Assembly: GCA_964035545.1 (NCBI GenBank)
Contig: OZ037772.1
Coordinates: 310,001-374,000, forward strand
DNA: 64,000 nucleotides
Source: Bugula neritina
Taxonomy: Eukaryota; Bryozoa; Gymnolaemata; Cheilostomatida; Bugulidae
Reading direction: 5' to 3'
Both the position numbers and the translations under genes were made by a program. The notes below the pieces were generated by a model. The model ran no database searches. It saw only the letters and a list, made by a program, of their open reading frames with translations, and was not told the origin of the DNA. Positions within the stretch are counted from its first letter, which is position 1; the number at the start of each line of letters is the position of its first letter. Shown one piece after another: positions 49,753-61,800 of the stretch.

Positions 49753-52700
49753 AACCTCCAGGGAAGAAGAAACGCAGGTCACCCAAATGGGTACCGCGTA
49801 CTGGCAACCAACAGTGGCAACAGCCACGACGGACCAGCAAGGGGCTTCGCCCCGCGGCTATTTTTTCTATGCCCCTTCACAACAGATTCGCAGAGCTACA
49901 AGCCCAAGAATCTGGATGGGAACCCACAAAGGTAGCCGGGAATCTAGCCTCGGCACCCCCGAGGTCTACTTACCACCGCTACAAGAGACCTCCTTCGCGA
50001 CCCAAAGCGAGGGAGGTACTCCCTGCGAGAGTAAGGCCTGAAGAGAGAGTTCAGGTGCAGCCCCATGGGAACAGCTATTTCTTGCCCGGTAAACTGGAAG
50101 GCAAAGCTGTCACAGGATAGTTAAGGGCATCCTCACTAAGAATATCATAAATTTCTCTCAAAATGTAGTTTAAGTTCTTAAATAATATGGCTTTGTTGGT
50201 GGCATGCGTGTTGCCTACTTGCAATTGTTTAGCCTAAGATCAAACTACAACCAATAAGCAGCAACCTTCATTAGGGCTGCGTGATCTATCAACATTCCAT
50301 TATGGGTGCTACATAAACAAAGTACAAAGCAAGCTATTCATTATAGCCTGCCAGCTAACAAGCCTGTAATTAGCATGTACGCGCCAATATCTTCTCATCC
50401 CTACGTGCTCATTGAAGCGTGAAGTACTGCGCGCTGCTAATTTTCTATGAAAAAATATAGCATTTTCAGTGTATAAATCACCAATTTATGGGCAATCTAG
50501 AAGAGTTATTGGAAAAAGAAAAAAACTTGCACTGGAGAAATATCTCAGGATTCCAGCAGTGCAATTTTTATTCAGATATCATGTTTTACTGGTACTGAAA
50601 AGTCAGCTTTTCAGGCAAAATTGGCCCAAAATTGGGCAGTTTTCTGTCTATAACTTTGCAAAAAAAATGAAAATTGAAATTTCCAAAAAACTTACACTGG
50701 GGAAAAAGAAGATCTACAACAAAGTTTTTAAATTTTGACTCTAGCACAATTAGGTGAGATTTTATTTTACTGGTACTGAATTCTTATATGATTACAATGC
50801 AAACCTCTGCAAGGCAGTTGCAGCTAAAAGGTTGCCCTTAACTATCCTGTGGTTACTTTCCTCATTAATTCAGGCTGTACCACGAGCCTCTTGAGCCGCC
50901 AACTCTTCGACACCCTCAGTGCTAGGGTCAGGGGCGAGATGGAAGCATACGAAGGGGAGTATGGCACCCTAGCTGACGGGTCGTGCCTTCCCTTCTATGG
51001 TATAATTGAGCTGACGGGACGAGTCCGTGATCAAACGATCCAAGAGACATTCATCGTCAGTCAGCTCAAGGAGGACGCCATCCTCGGGATGCCATTCCTA
51101 CAACGGCACGGGTGTCACATAGATTTTAGCAAATCTGCGATGATGATGTCCGGGCGAGAACTCGCCTGCGTCGACAAGTTCGGCCGCCCTTTAGTAGGAG
51201 GTGTGCAAGTGATACGCAACCGTACCATACCAGGCCGCTCCCGGGCTACCATTCACTGCAGGGTGAATAATAGCTGGATCTCTGGACTCGGGGTAGTTGA
51301 AGGCGCGCACGAAAAGATCCAACTTGCCAGCAGTCTGAATCAGCTGACTGAGCAAGGGGAGATCTTAGTGCAGTGCGTCAACCCCTTTACCGAGTCTATC
51401 AAGCTTCCGGCTGGGTCGATGCTGGGCCGTTTTCACTCTGTTCAAGAGGAGGACGTAGGCCCGTCGCTGGGTGATGCGACAGAGGCACTTCCTCAGTGCC
51501 CTACTCAAGGGCGAGGGGCAGTCCCAGCACAACTCCGGGAGTTATATGACACAGCCTGTAGCGGCTGCGCGAGTAACAAAGAACGCCAAGTTATGGCTAG
51601 GTTACTACGCGACTACGGTGATGTGTTCAACAGCGGAGAGCATGACGTGGGACTGACTGGAATTGTCAGACACGAAATACCGCTGACTGCAGGGACAGTC
51701 CCTGTCCGGCAGCCCACACGCAGGCTGGGGCCGGAGAAAGAGAAAGAGGTTAGCCGACAAGTACGGGATCTTCTGGGCCGGGGACTGATAGAGCCCGCCC
51801 ATAGTGCGTGGAGCTCGCCAGTCGTACTGGTCCGGAAGAAAGACGGCAGTTGGCGGTTCTGTGTGGATCACCGCAAACTCAATAGCGTAACCATACAGGA
51901 CGCTTACCCTCTACCTCTTATTGACGAGTCATTGGACGCCCTAGCCGGCAGCAAGTACTTCAGTACGTTAGACTTGCTAAGCGGCTATTGGCAGGTTCCT
52001 CTGAGTCCCGACGCCCAGGAGAAAGCGGCGTTCATCACACGGGACGGGTTGTGGAAGTGGAAGGTGCTGCCTTTCGGGTTGACCTCCGCCCCAGCCACCC
52101 TCCAGAGGCTGATGGAGCAAATCCTCAGCGGGCTCCATTGGAAGACACTGCTGATCTACCTCGATGATGTCATCGTGATCTCCCCAGACTTTGAGACACA
52201 TGTCAGTCATCTGCAGGAGGTCTTTGAGAGACTCCGAGGTGCCGGTCTTAAGCTCAAGCCTTCTAAGTGCGCTCTATTGCAGCCAGAGGTTAAGTACCTA
52301 GAGCACGTTGTCGGTCGAAACGGCGTGGCAACGGATCCCGAGAAGGTACGGGCAGTAGAAGACTGGGTCACCCCCCAAGACTTGACCGGACTCCGGGCTT
52401 TCTTGGGGCTGGTAGGGTATTACAGGCAATACATACCAGACTTTGCGGGCATAGCACAGCCGTTAAACCGGCTCACCGCAAAGGGAGTGACGTGGCAGTG
52501 GACCCCAGTCGAACAAGAAGCATTCGACCGCCTCAAGGGCTGCCTACTAACGGCGCCCATCTTGGCCTACCCAGACCCCACTCTGGAGTACATCCTCGAC
52601 ACGGACGCCAGTGACCAAAATGTTGGCGCTGTGCTGTCACAGGTGCAGGAAGGCCGAGAAGTAGTAGTAGCCTACTACAGCAAGTCTCTCTCACCCACTG

Positions 52701-53251
52701 AACAAAACTACTGCACTACCCGCAAGGAGCTGCTGGCAGTAATCAAGTCGGTTAAGCACTTCAGACCATACCTATACGGCAGGAAGTTCCGGCTGCGTAC
52801 GGATCATGCCTCGCTGATCTGGTTGTGCAAGAGAGCAGAGCCCTCTAGTCAGGTCGCCCGGTGGCTCGAAATCCTAGCTGAATTCTCATACCGGATCGAA
52901 CATCGACCGGGCAAGAGACACAGCAATGCGGATGGGTTGAGTCGCCGATCTGACGGAGGTTGTAAACAGTGTCTCAACATCGAGAGGAGGGATGGAGGTC
53001 CCCCGCGATGCGAGTTGGAGACGCTGGCTCACCACGGAGCACCGTTTGACTGGTACCAGGGTCAACTCAGGCAGGGAGTTGATGAGTCCTCGGAGGGTGT
53101 ACAAAACCTCCGCGCCAACCCTGAACTGGCCGGTAATGTTCGAGAGCTGAAGAAGCTCCAAGAAGAGCTGCCTGGAGTCGTGGCAGACATATACCGGGCC
53201 AAAAGGGAAGGGAAGGAAGAGGGTAGTCTGCCCCACGGCCATCCGCCGTGA
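49641..53251 (+). pseudogene. Gypsy pol: protease, RT, RNase H (interrupted)
   Basis: The pol frame begins within gag and runs to 50110, where the 741-bp TIR element is inserted; it resumes at 50852 and stays open to 53251. Domains after the insertion: retropepsin (INSGCTTSLLS, where the family has Asp rather than Asn in the catalytic D-S/T-G), reverse transcriptase (WRFCVDHRKLN, LLIYLDDVIVIS with the YLDD catalytic pair) and RNase H (ILDTDASDQNVGAVL, RLRTDHASL). Removing the insert and a 2-bp duplication leaves one continuous frame. Reading shifts near 53235, before the integrase zinc-binding segment. Confidence 0.9.
50111..50851. mobile_element. 741-bp TIR element inserted in Gypsy pol
   Basis: Perfect 19-bp terminal inverted repeats: CACAGGATAGTTAAGGGCA at 50111-50129 and its complement at 50833-50851. 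Flanking GT on both sides (50109-50110, 50852-50853) is consistent with a 2-bp target duplication, and excising element plus one GT restores the pol reading phase. No transposase frame, so non-autonomous. TIRs starting CAC with a 2-3-bp duplication recall CACTA/EnSpm elements; this class is only suggested. A second copy of the left end is at 21645. Confidence 0.92.
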
Positions 53252-53252
53252 G

Positions 53253-53886
53253 TTGATTTGGGATACTCACAAACAGGCCCATGCAGGGGTCAAGAGACTG
53301 ATGTCCAAATTACGACTCCGGTGGTATTGGCCACAAACGGAGCGTGACGTCCGGCTCAGAGTCAAACAGTGTGAGATCTGCCAGGCCAGTAAGCATAGCC
53401 GCCCCCCTGGTGAAGCAGGACGGCGGAGGCTATATGCTGGTAGGCCCTAGCAAGTAGTCGCTGTAGACCTGGTCGGACCCATGCCCCTGACCCCCAGAGG
53501 CAATAATTGGATCCTAGTACTAACCGACCACTTTACTAGGTGGGCGCTAGACCAACATGTATTCTGTTATTTTGGGCTTCCCGAACAGATACACTCTGAT
53601 CAAGGCGCTCAATTCCAGTCTCAACTGATGAGCAACCTTTGTCACCTCTGGGGAGTAAATCAGAGCAGGACCACCCCCTACCACCCTCAAGGTAACGGGG
53701 TGGTGGAGCGCAACAGCCGGATGCTAGGTGATGCACTCCGGAGTCTCCTCCTTGGACGAGGTCAAGAGGAATTGGATACGGTGTCGCCGCAAGTCATGCG
53801 TGCATACCGTAGCACCCCACACACCAGTACTGGTGAGACCCCAAACCTCTTGATGCTCGGGAGAGAGACTCGTGTCCCTGACCTGT
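53253..53886 (+). pseudogene. Gypsy integrase remnant
   Basis: Frame 53253-53450 has the HHCC-like zinc-binding segment (HAGVKRLMSKLRLRWYWP, then CEICQASKHSRPP) and stops at a TAG (53448-53450) in place of a conserved Trp. The same frame from 53451 gives the catalytic core with Asp (VAVDLVGPMP), Asp (IHSDQGAQF) and Glu (NGVVERN). About 17 residues between FTRW and ALDQHV are missing compared with related elements, and the protein ends in the microsatellite at 53887. Confidence 0.85.
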
Positions 53887-54118
53887 ATGTTATACAGTAT
53901 ACTATGTTATACAGTATACTATGTTATACAGTATACTATGTTATACAGTATATTATGTTTTACAGTATATTATGTTATACAGTATACTATGTTATACAGT
54001 ATATTATGTCATACAGTATATTATGTCATACAGTATACTATGTCATACAGTATATTATGTCATACAGTATATTATATCATACAGTATACTATGTTATACA
54101 GTGTATAATGTTATACAT
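53887..54118. repeat. 17-bp minisatellite replacing the Gypsy 3' end
   Basis: About 13 copies of TTATACAGTATACTATG with T/C variants in the first triplet. It starts inside the integrase coding sequence, so the array marks the truncation point. Confidence 0.95.
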
Positions 54119-55056
54119 AGACTGGAGTATGATTTATTAATCCAATCAGATGCAAGTATGAACTGCGTGTTCCTGTAAAGTACAGCCAATCATAATCCTG
54201 TGCCAACTTTAGTGTCTCACAGTTTGTGAACTGCAAAAAAACCAACTCATTCACCACCATGTCAATCAAATAATATAATATAAAGTATATTATGTAGCAA
54301 CAGCTGGGATGAGGTGAAACTCTACCAGAAATAATGTGTCCTATAAAAATTGCTCACAGCTTCTTAGAAGCAAGTATTTTACACTTGAACATGCAAGACT
54401 TGTACAGCTTATAATGGTGACATTGTTGAACTGATACACACCTCTGATTAGATGAGTTTTACATAATAAAACAATTGTTCATCACTTTTATTATTAGTCT
54501 AAGGTTGACAATAATTTACACTGTTAGTTATTGGTTGTAAACTGATCAGTTCATCATTAAGTACTTGTTTGCTGCTGCCTGGTTTATAACTGCTTATCAC
54601 AATTTTAATAACAGAGAAATTATCTTCTCTTGTTGTCTCCAGGTGCTACTGTATTTGACAGGTTTCCCTGTTAATAAAGTAATCTTATACTGATGCTGAT
54701 GACATCCACAAACACTTGTGTAGGGGAACAATTGACCCTTCTCTACAACAGGAAAAGAATTGGTAAGACACGTACCACTAATATTACATAGCTTATTTTA
54801 TCAATTTACTTATCCTTAATTTTATTGATTAAAAGTTACTTGATTGTAGGCTATTTTATAAATTGTTCCTATTAGACTAATTTGAGTGTACCTATACAAT
54901 ACTAGGTTTATATGACTGTGGTATATTGCTGAGTACACATTAAATCATAGACAGTGTAAATAATAGTTACTGTAGACTTTGCTCATAGTAAACTGAGTGG
55001 AAGAATTTACAGTCCAGTTCTTCGTGATGGAAAATTTCTATCTGCAGAAGAGCTCT
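54119..55056. other. AT-rich spacer
   Basis: No gene assigned. A short exon-like stretch near 54726-54771 (GGAACAATTGACCC to a donor GTAAGA) has no partner exon. Confidence 0.4.
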
Positions 55057-55277
55057 AGTTGAAAAACTGTTATATAAAGTTTATTACTTCAAATACTATA
55101 CAAATATTATTAGTAGCTTGACATTTGTTATCATTAAGGAGTGTTTAATATAAATATAATACTTGAGATAAACATTATCATGTGTTATAATGTAGTCTGA
55201 AGTTATATCATATGACTTGACTATTTCTACTAGAGTTAGGGTGGGTCACCTGACAGCCCACACATATCTACACTGGT
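55057..55277 (+). repeat. direct repeat, left copy
   Basis: About 220 bp from TTGAAAAACTGTTATATAAA to AGCCCACACATATCTACACT; matches 56348-56566 at roughly 90% by eye. Confidence 0.88.
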
Positions 55278-56295
55278 GTCAGGTGATAATGGTACAATTG
55301 GCAAAATAGGTAAAACTAGCACATTTTCAATATTAAGGTTTGAGGCAGGTTAAGTAGTTAGGAAGGAGTTAAGGTTTGAGAATCAGGTTCTGAGTTTGGG
55401 GTTTGGGTTTTGAGTTTGTGGTTTGCCCTCCTAATTACGCTTAACGTATTGTATGTCATAACAGCAAATTTCAGCCATTCCTGGTATAAGTTGCAGCGTT
55501 AATCAAGCACTGCTTGGCTCAAAAAATCACACCAGGCAGAGTTGATATGGTACTATAAAATTTAAAAAATACTTTCCGCTGGTTTGTTTTAATCGCTTAT
55601 TGTTGATTTAATTTAATAAATTCAAAAGTTTCAAAGGATTAAAATATCTTTTTCCCCTTGCTTAAATTAAACTCAGCTTAAAAATGTAGATTTCACTAAT
55701 TACTAAAGTATGCAAACCGACAATGTAAAAATTAATTGGACAGCTTAAATATTTTTATTATTCAAATTAGTTTGCACAATTATATATTTAATGGACACAT
55801 ATATTTAAAGGAGAGGTTTCTTTTTTTAAATGCTTTTATCTAGTCAATAACATTATTATCACATTTTTTGAAAATAATTTTGCAATAATTTGTGAATAAC
55901 ATTCAAAGGAGTACAAGTAACCGCAGACAAGAATTAGCCTTATTATGATTGGTCATAGCTCAACGTCATGCGTTGTACTTTTCTCAGTGTGTGACGCATG
56001 TTGACCAAACGTAACAGCAGGGCAATTTTATGTTTACCGTATGGTAAATGTGAATAAGGGGTTAGAGTTGAGGGTTTGATTTTGGAGTTTAAGAAAACTT
56101 ATAAACACCAGTAAGCCAGTTTTTCCTGCTAGGCTTTTTCCATTTGTGCCCTTGATACCAGAACCATTATTACCTGCGTGCCATTCTACCTGCGTGCCAT
56201 TTTATTTGTGCCATTTTATACCTGTGCCATTTTACCTGTGCCATTATTACTTGTGCCATTATTACCTGTGCAATTTTCCCTCTGCCATTATTACC
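55278..56295. mobile_element. ~1-kb element with inverted arrays of a GGCACAGGTAA motif
   Basis: The left end carries forward motifs (AGGTGATAATGGTACAATTGGC, then ACTAGCACATTTTCAATATT). The right end carries at least eight copies of the reverse form (ACCTGTGCCATTTT, ACTTGTGCCATTATT). The left part also matches 28135-28360. The element sits in one copy of a duplicated segment, since ACTACAC...CACATGCTGTAGGAACACT recurs at 56300 and 56566. Confidence 0.65.
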
Positions 56296-56347
56296 TAAAA
56301 TCAACTACACTACATCACATGCTGTAGGAACACTATGGCACTCTAAT

Positions 56348-56566
56348 TGAAAAATTGTTATCTATAAAGTTTGTTACTTCAAGTACTATACAAATATTAT
56401 TAGTAACTTGACATTTCTTATCCCTAAGGGGTGTTTAATATAAATATAATACTTGAGATAAACATCACATGTGATATAATGTAGCCTGAAGTTATATCAC
56501 ATGACTTGACTATTTCTACTAGAGTTAGGGTGGGTTACCCCACAGCCCACACATACAACTACACTA
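56348..56566 (+). repeat. direct repeat, right copy
   Basis: Partner of 55057-55277. Differences are mainly transitions and a few small indels (ATTGTTATCTATAAAG against CTGTTATATAAAG). Confidence 0.88.
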
Positions 56567-57113
56567 TACACCACATGCTGTAGGAACACTGGCACAGCTG
56601 AGGCTAGGCTGACTAATAGGTATGGAATAGTTGACCCAGCAGTTATATACTTTGTTATAGAAACTCTAACTTTTTAGTATTAGAATATAAATAATTCTCT
56701 AAAGATTTGGTATATCAGAAAGAGCGTCACTCAACACCAATTAACTTGGTTGTCTCAATCAGAGCTGGTCTCTGTGTAGTTCAGTTTGTTTTAAAGGTTC
56801 TCTGAAGCTTCCCCAGTCTTTATGAGCTCTCTTTAGATATATACAATAGTTTTAATACAATACAAAGACAATTATTGTTAACACATGTCAAGTAATAGAA
56901 CAGGAATAAGGCCTCTCTGGTAGTTATTTGAATATCTACAAGAAGTATAACTAAATATACAATAATAACTACATATCTAGAAACATGCAGAATATTATAC
57001 TTGAATAAATCTCTTGTAACAAAGTATTGTTACATAACTGGAAAATAGAGAAACTATATTTCACAATTCAGAACACAATCTGCAATCAGCATTCAGTGCT
57101 GAAATTAAGCAAA

Positions 57114-57206
57114 AGCGATGACAGTTGTTATATGAATATAATAATATCATGATGTAAATAATGATAATGATATTATATTCATATACCAAATGTCATTGCA
57201 GTTCCC
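57114..57206. mobile_element. 93-bp foldback MITE
   Basis: Arms of about 35 bases: GCGATGACAGTTGTTATATG...AATATCAT and, after a loop GATGTAAATAATGATA, its imperfect complement ending CATATACCAAATGTCATTGC. No TSD identified. Confidence 0.75.
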
Positions 57207-57224
57207 TAAGCCAAGCGTAACTGG

Positions 57225-57341
57225 TTATTGTTTGTCACGTGACTCAACAAATACACGCCCCTTCCGTTGTAACATTATAACGTCATTGAACACAGTCATT
57301 CACACGTTGACTGAAGAGGGCTACACACTGATAACTCGGAG
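57225..57341 (+). promoter_or_regulatory. candidate promoter and noncoding first exon of TRIM-like gene
   Basis: A locally GC-richer stretch with TGTCACGTGACTC (E-box), TAACGTCATTG (CRE-like) and no obvious TATA box. It is followed by AACTCGGAG/GTTAGTATAAC, a possible donor at 57341/57342. The first coding exon at 58806 begins with an acceptor upstream of the ATG, so a noncoding first exon must lie upstream; this is the best-looking candidate. Confidence 0.35.
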
Positions 57342-58805
57342 GTTAGTATAACATTTATAGACTTGGTTTATCAATAGTCGGCAATCAGTATAAGTATTAC
57401 ATTTACTACATTACTATAACTATTAGAATTAGATTCAGTGTTGCAATCAGTTTTAATACCACGCTCGCTACCATCATCATTAAATTTATTTAAAATGATT
57501 ATCTTAACAAGTTATACTTATAGTAGGTTTATTAATATTATTATTTATAACCAGTGAGTCACTTATCTTTACTTTGTGAATTTATAATTGTAACACTGAA
57601 TAGCATTATCATCATTATAATTATAGTAATAATTATAATTATAATTGCAAGTTTTTAAATTAATGTTACACTTACTCGATTTGAATATCAGAATATCTTA
57701 CCACTGGCACTAGTCAGTTATTAATGACAGTGCATAGTGATCACTGCATGTGAGACATTGTCATACCCTGCACATTCCAATGCACTGCCCTTCTGTATTC
57801 ATTGTGAATAGCATATTTAGTTGGCTTATATTATTTTTCTCAGCTTTGATTATACAACTAACATGTAGTGCACTGCTCTAATTTATGTAACAACACTAGT
57901 TGCTGCTATCTTTACCTCTAAATTTATATCATTTAAAAAACTAACATATTTACATGATAGGTATTAAAATTAAAGTTACATAATTGGAATTGACTATTCT
58001 ATAGATTACTGAGAATATAAGGTTAGCCGCATTTATATGATGTACTCTTGTTGTAGACATAAAATATGAGGTTAGTGTTAATAAATCATTTGCTAGGTAA
58101 GAGTGTAGAATAAATAATTTGCTAGAGATGAGTGTAGAAGCTGCCAACTCATGAAACAACTACACCTGACCTAACAGAAGCACAAACATGTTAAATTAGT
58201 TTGTTTCACACCACCATAGTTTCTATTAGATGATTAGAATAGCAAACTAGCAATTGATGGCATGTTTCCTGACAGATGGAAGGGTGACTCTAAGTAACAT
58301 ATTAAATCATGCATCACTAACACTGCAGAAATGTTAAAATGAGTTTTGTCATGTAGATTATCAAGGAAACAAAGAATTTCCAACACCCAGCACAAAATAT
58401 TTCATAGAACTATGTTTTCTCACACTGCTATGTTCCCCCTGTTTAGTTTCTCACTCATGCTATACACTCCTTGCTATGTAATAGTTCATAGTACACCCTG
58501 GGAAGGAACAAAGTCTATCCTATGCTCAAGTGTAGACTCTGTCCCAGTAGTGTGTCAAAATACTCAGTTAGAAACACATTATTATTGGGAGTTCATGAAG
58601 TCTCCAGCTTACATAAGCAGCTGAGCCCAATTGCGCTGTTTGTTCATAAAAGTAATACATAACTCACTGGTATTCATGTTTCACTTCTACTCTACATTTT
58701 GATGGTCTGGTTATGACTTAGAACTTAATAGGCCAGTCTTTGGTTGGGAAACCTTCACATATGCAGTGTAAAATATTATTCTAAGAGTATGTGTATCTTT
58801 TACAG
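57342..58805. other. probable first intron of TRIM-like gene
   Basis: AT-rich, with no coding signal beyond an unsupported 92-codon plus-strand frame at 58346-58624. Confidence 0.4.
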
Positions 58806-61800
58806 GATTACCTTATTATATAACCAAGATGGCAGAATCCAGAGTTGTGAAAAAAAGACTAAACAATTCATATCGCTGTGGGTACTGCTCGCAGTACTTC
58901 AACAAACTTGAAGATCCCAGAACTCTGCCCTGTCTGCATGTGTACTGCATGAGATGTTTGAAGACTGACATCGGTGGTAGGAAGGATCATATCAGATGTG
59001 CTTATTGTAGGTGAGTTACAGTACATAACACAATATATCATGTCGTAGGTTTGCATATGATTTTCTCACTATCATCTAGGAGTTGTCTGATCTGTGTCTA
59101 TGAAAAGCTAACAATACTGTATATTCTATGTGAACTCAGGTTACTAACTTGTGGAGTGTGTGGATATCTTCTCATCAGGTAGAGAAAGTAACTGTTATGT
59201 AGATTACACCATCAGCTGTCCTCTCTTGTTGAATTGTGGTACTGTTGGATGTCATGGGATTGGGGTTGTCTCCTCATTATATTACTTTGTTCTCATACAG
59301 TACAAGACTTGTTAGACCAACCTTTTTCATGTCATCCCCACTTTCATAAATGTTTACTATTAATTATCCCCCCTTTAAAAAACGAAAAAATTTATGACTG
59401 ACATAATGATAATATAGATTACTATGCAATATTTTTCCTATTACATTTGAATATAATATAGTTATTTCTGATAATTATATTATGCATGTATAAAACACAG
59501 AGCAGTTCAATTATTAATATTATGGCTGCAGCTGATGACATTGTTTCAGCTTGCTTTCAAACCTCCCACCCCAACCCCTAAACCCCAACCCCAATATTGT
59601 AATTAAAACACATTCATGTAGAAGTAGACTGAGATGGCAGAATTGGTTAAATAGATAAGCTAAGATGAATGCTTATAGATATACATGTACATGTAACTTG
59701 CAAGAGCTCAAAAGTCTTCAACAAACTGCTTGAAATTTTTGAAATCAAAATCTCAGCTCTCCCTAAAAAGCCCAAATTCCCTCTTAGAAGAATCCCCCAG
59801 GTTGGGAACCACTGTGTTGAATTGACTTGTGATTATAAACATGTATGATGTTGTCATGACAACAGAGTTGCTGTGGCACAAAGTACAGTTTACTAGTATG
59901 TAGTGATTGTGTAGTGAGAATGGAGTGTCTGGTTATTGTCCATGGTTATGTGTAATCTGTAAGGAGTAGAATTATATTATTTTAATATAATGTTGAGGTA
60001 CTTTTATAATGGCAGTTTGCTCAATAGCTTTAGTTCTAATGCGATAGACTCATAGCTCTGGAGTCTAGCAGCTGTTACTATTACCACTAGCTGTTCAAAA
60101 TTCGACCAACATCCGGGCTGCCAAAGCATAATAGCCATTGACATTAAGGCCAAGCAGTCACTGGGAAATTATTTGACTAAAGAGCAGGTCTTATGACAAT
60201 TAGTAGTCAGTCCCTTAGACAGGAAACAGTGATTCTGTGACCTATGTAGTTAAATCCAATGCTGAACTTTTGATTGACTATTAGATGGCCATCACAATTG
60301 TATTTGGTAGTGAGTTGTACAATATAATATTATGGGGTGCCAATCAGTGTCTAATATAGTCTGTGAATTGAGTGTCTCCTTTAGCTTTGATGAGTTGATT
60401 ACTTCTTCTACCATCAGTCAGTTGTATTGAGTGTTACTTTGTATTGAGTGATGAATAGTGTTAAGGATTTGGGCCTATATTATGCCAACCCACCCTCTCT
60501 GACTTAGACTGTGACCCAACCTGCTGCACATACATAGTAGTACTACACTGAAGATAGTCAACATGTGTATATATCATATACATATATATATATAACATAA
60601 CTATATATATACATGCATATATCATCCTACTAGTAATGGATTACTAAGTACAAGTTATCCTATGACTCACTCTTCTTATGCTAGCTGCACGAGATAGGCA
60701 ACTCACACGTGACACGCACTCACAGCGCACTAGCTCTTGACACATTGCCAAGGATGATGAAATGACAGTTTCGCGCCACTCCTAGCAGTTAGAGTGGCAG
60801 GGAATAGTTGTAGTATGTTGTAGTATTGGCTCCTCAGAATTCACTCCTCAGTAATTAGTTGCATTGCACAAACTTGCAACAAAAGTGAATAATTATTGAC
60901 AATATGGCCTCCACTCAGTAGTTAACTAGTAATTTATCTTATCATTTTACTCTACAAGTTACAGTTGAGTCTATTTGTTGAGTAGCAGTTCTTTGTCATG
61001 AGTGACTATTTTCCAGCATATTAGTACATAATATAGTCAAGTGTGTTTGTGTGATAGCCTGTGGTCTTTATAATGAATGTCTGTTGATGAGTGATGAGTA
61101 TTTATTTGACTATTTGTCAAGGACATAGCTGTGTGTGTGTGTGGAGTATTTCATTACTTGAGATATACTAAACACAGCTAACACAGGTAACATACTGATT
61201 GCTATATATTGTAGGAAAGATCACTATGACATCACAGATCCCACAACACTACCAGTAGCTCAGCATGGAGACCCGTTAGAATACAAGTCTCCACCCAAAC
61301 CTGCACCCATTCCCTGCGATGTGTGTAAAGGTGGAACACAAGCTGCTGTGTTTTGTCTTGAGAGTCAAAAGAAATTGTGTCAGCAGCATCAAGAAGTGAG
61401 TCTTTCTTATGTCATTTCTCAAGATTAGTTACTAAACCAGTTCTGGTTTGTATGTAGAATATTATTGAAAAGAAATGTTGAGTCTGTAGGACTTTTTATA
61501 CTAAACACACAGTTTCACAGTGCAGTGAGTCAACTATGACAGACTTGTTGGTGAAAATACAACCAACTAAACTGTTGACCTTTATTATACAGAATCACAG
61601 AGAGCTGATGGGAGATAGACATCAGTTTATTGACATTGAGGTCTACAGAGCTTCTCCCCAAAGATATACTATAACTGAATGTGAACATCATAAACAGGAA
61701 CAGCTGACAGAAGTGTGTTCCAAGTGTCACCAGATATTCTGTATGAGATGTGATATGAGGACTGGCTGTAAGGATAAGACAGGTATTTACTTGCTGTTTC

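Larger units (their letters stand above)
48461..53886 (+). mobile_element. Gypsy-type LTR retrotransposon, 3' truncated
   Basis: Starts with a 5' LTR, then a primer-binding-type sequence, gag, and pol in the order protease, reverse transcriptase, RNase H, integrase, which is the Ty3/Gypsy order. GC content and codon use are clearly higher in GC than in the AT-rich flanks. The element is decayed: a MITE interrupts pol, there is a frameshift and a stop before and in integrase, part of the integrase core is lost, and integrase ends in a microsatellite at 53887. No 3' LTR was seen. Overlapping gag and pol frames (offset -1) suggest programmed frameshifting when active. Confidence 0.92.

Noticed and set aside
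49641-50120. Separate host gene overlapping gag
   Set aside because: It is the N-terminal part of Gypsy pol in the -1 frame, ending only because of the MITE insertion.
53872-54178. Tyr/Ile/Val-rich frames after integrase
   Set aside because: They are frame-by-frame translations of the 17-bp minisatellite.
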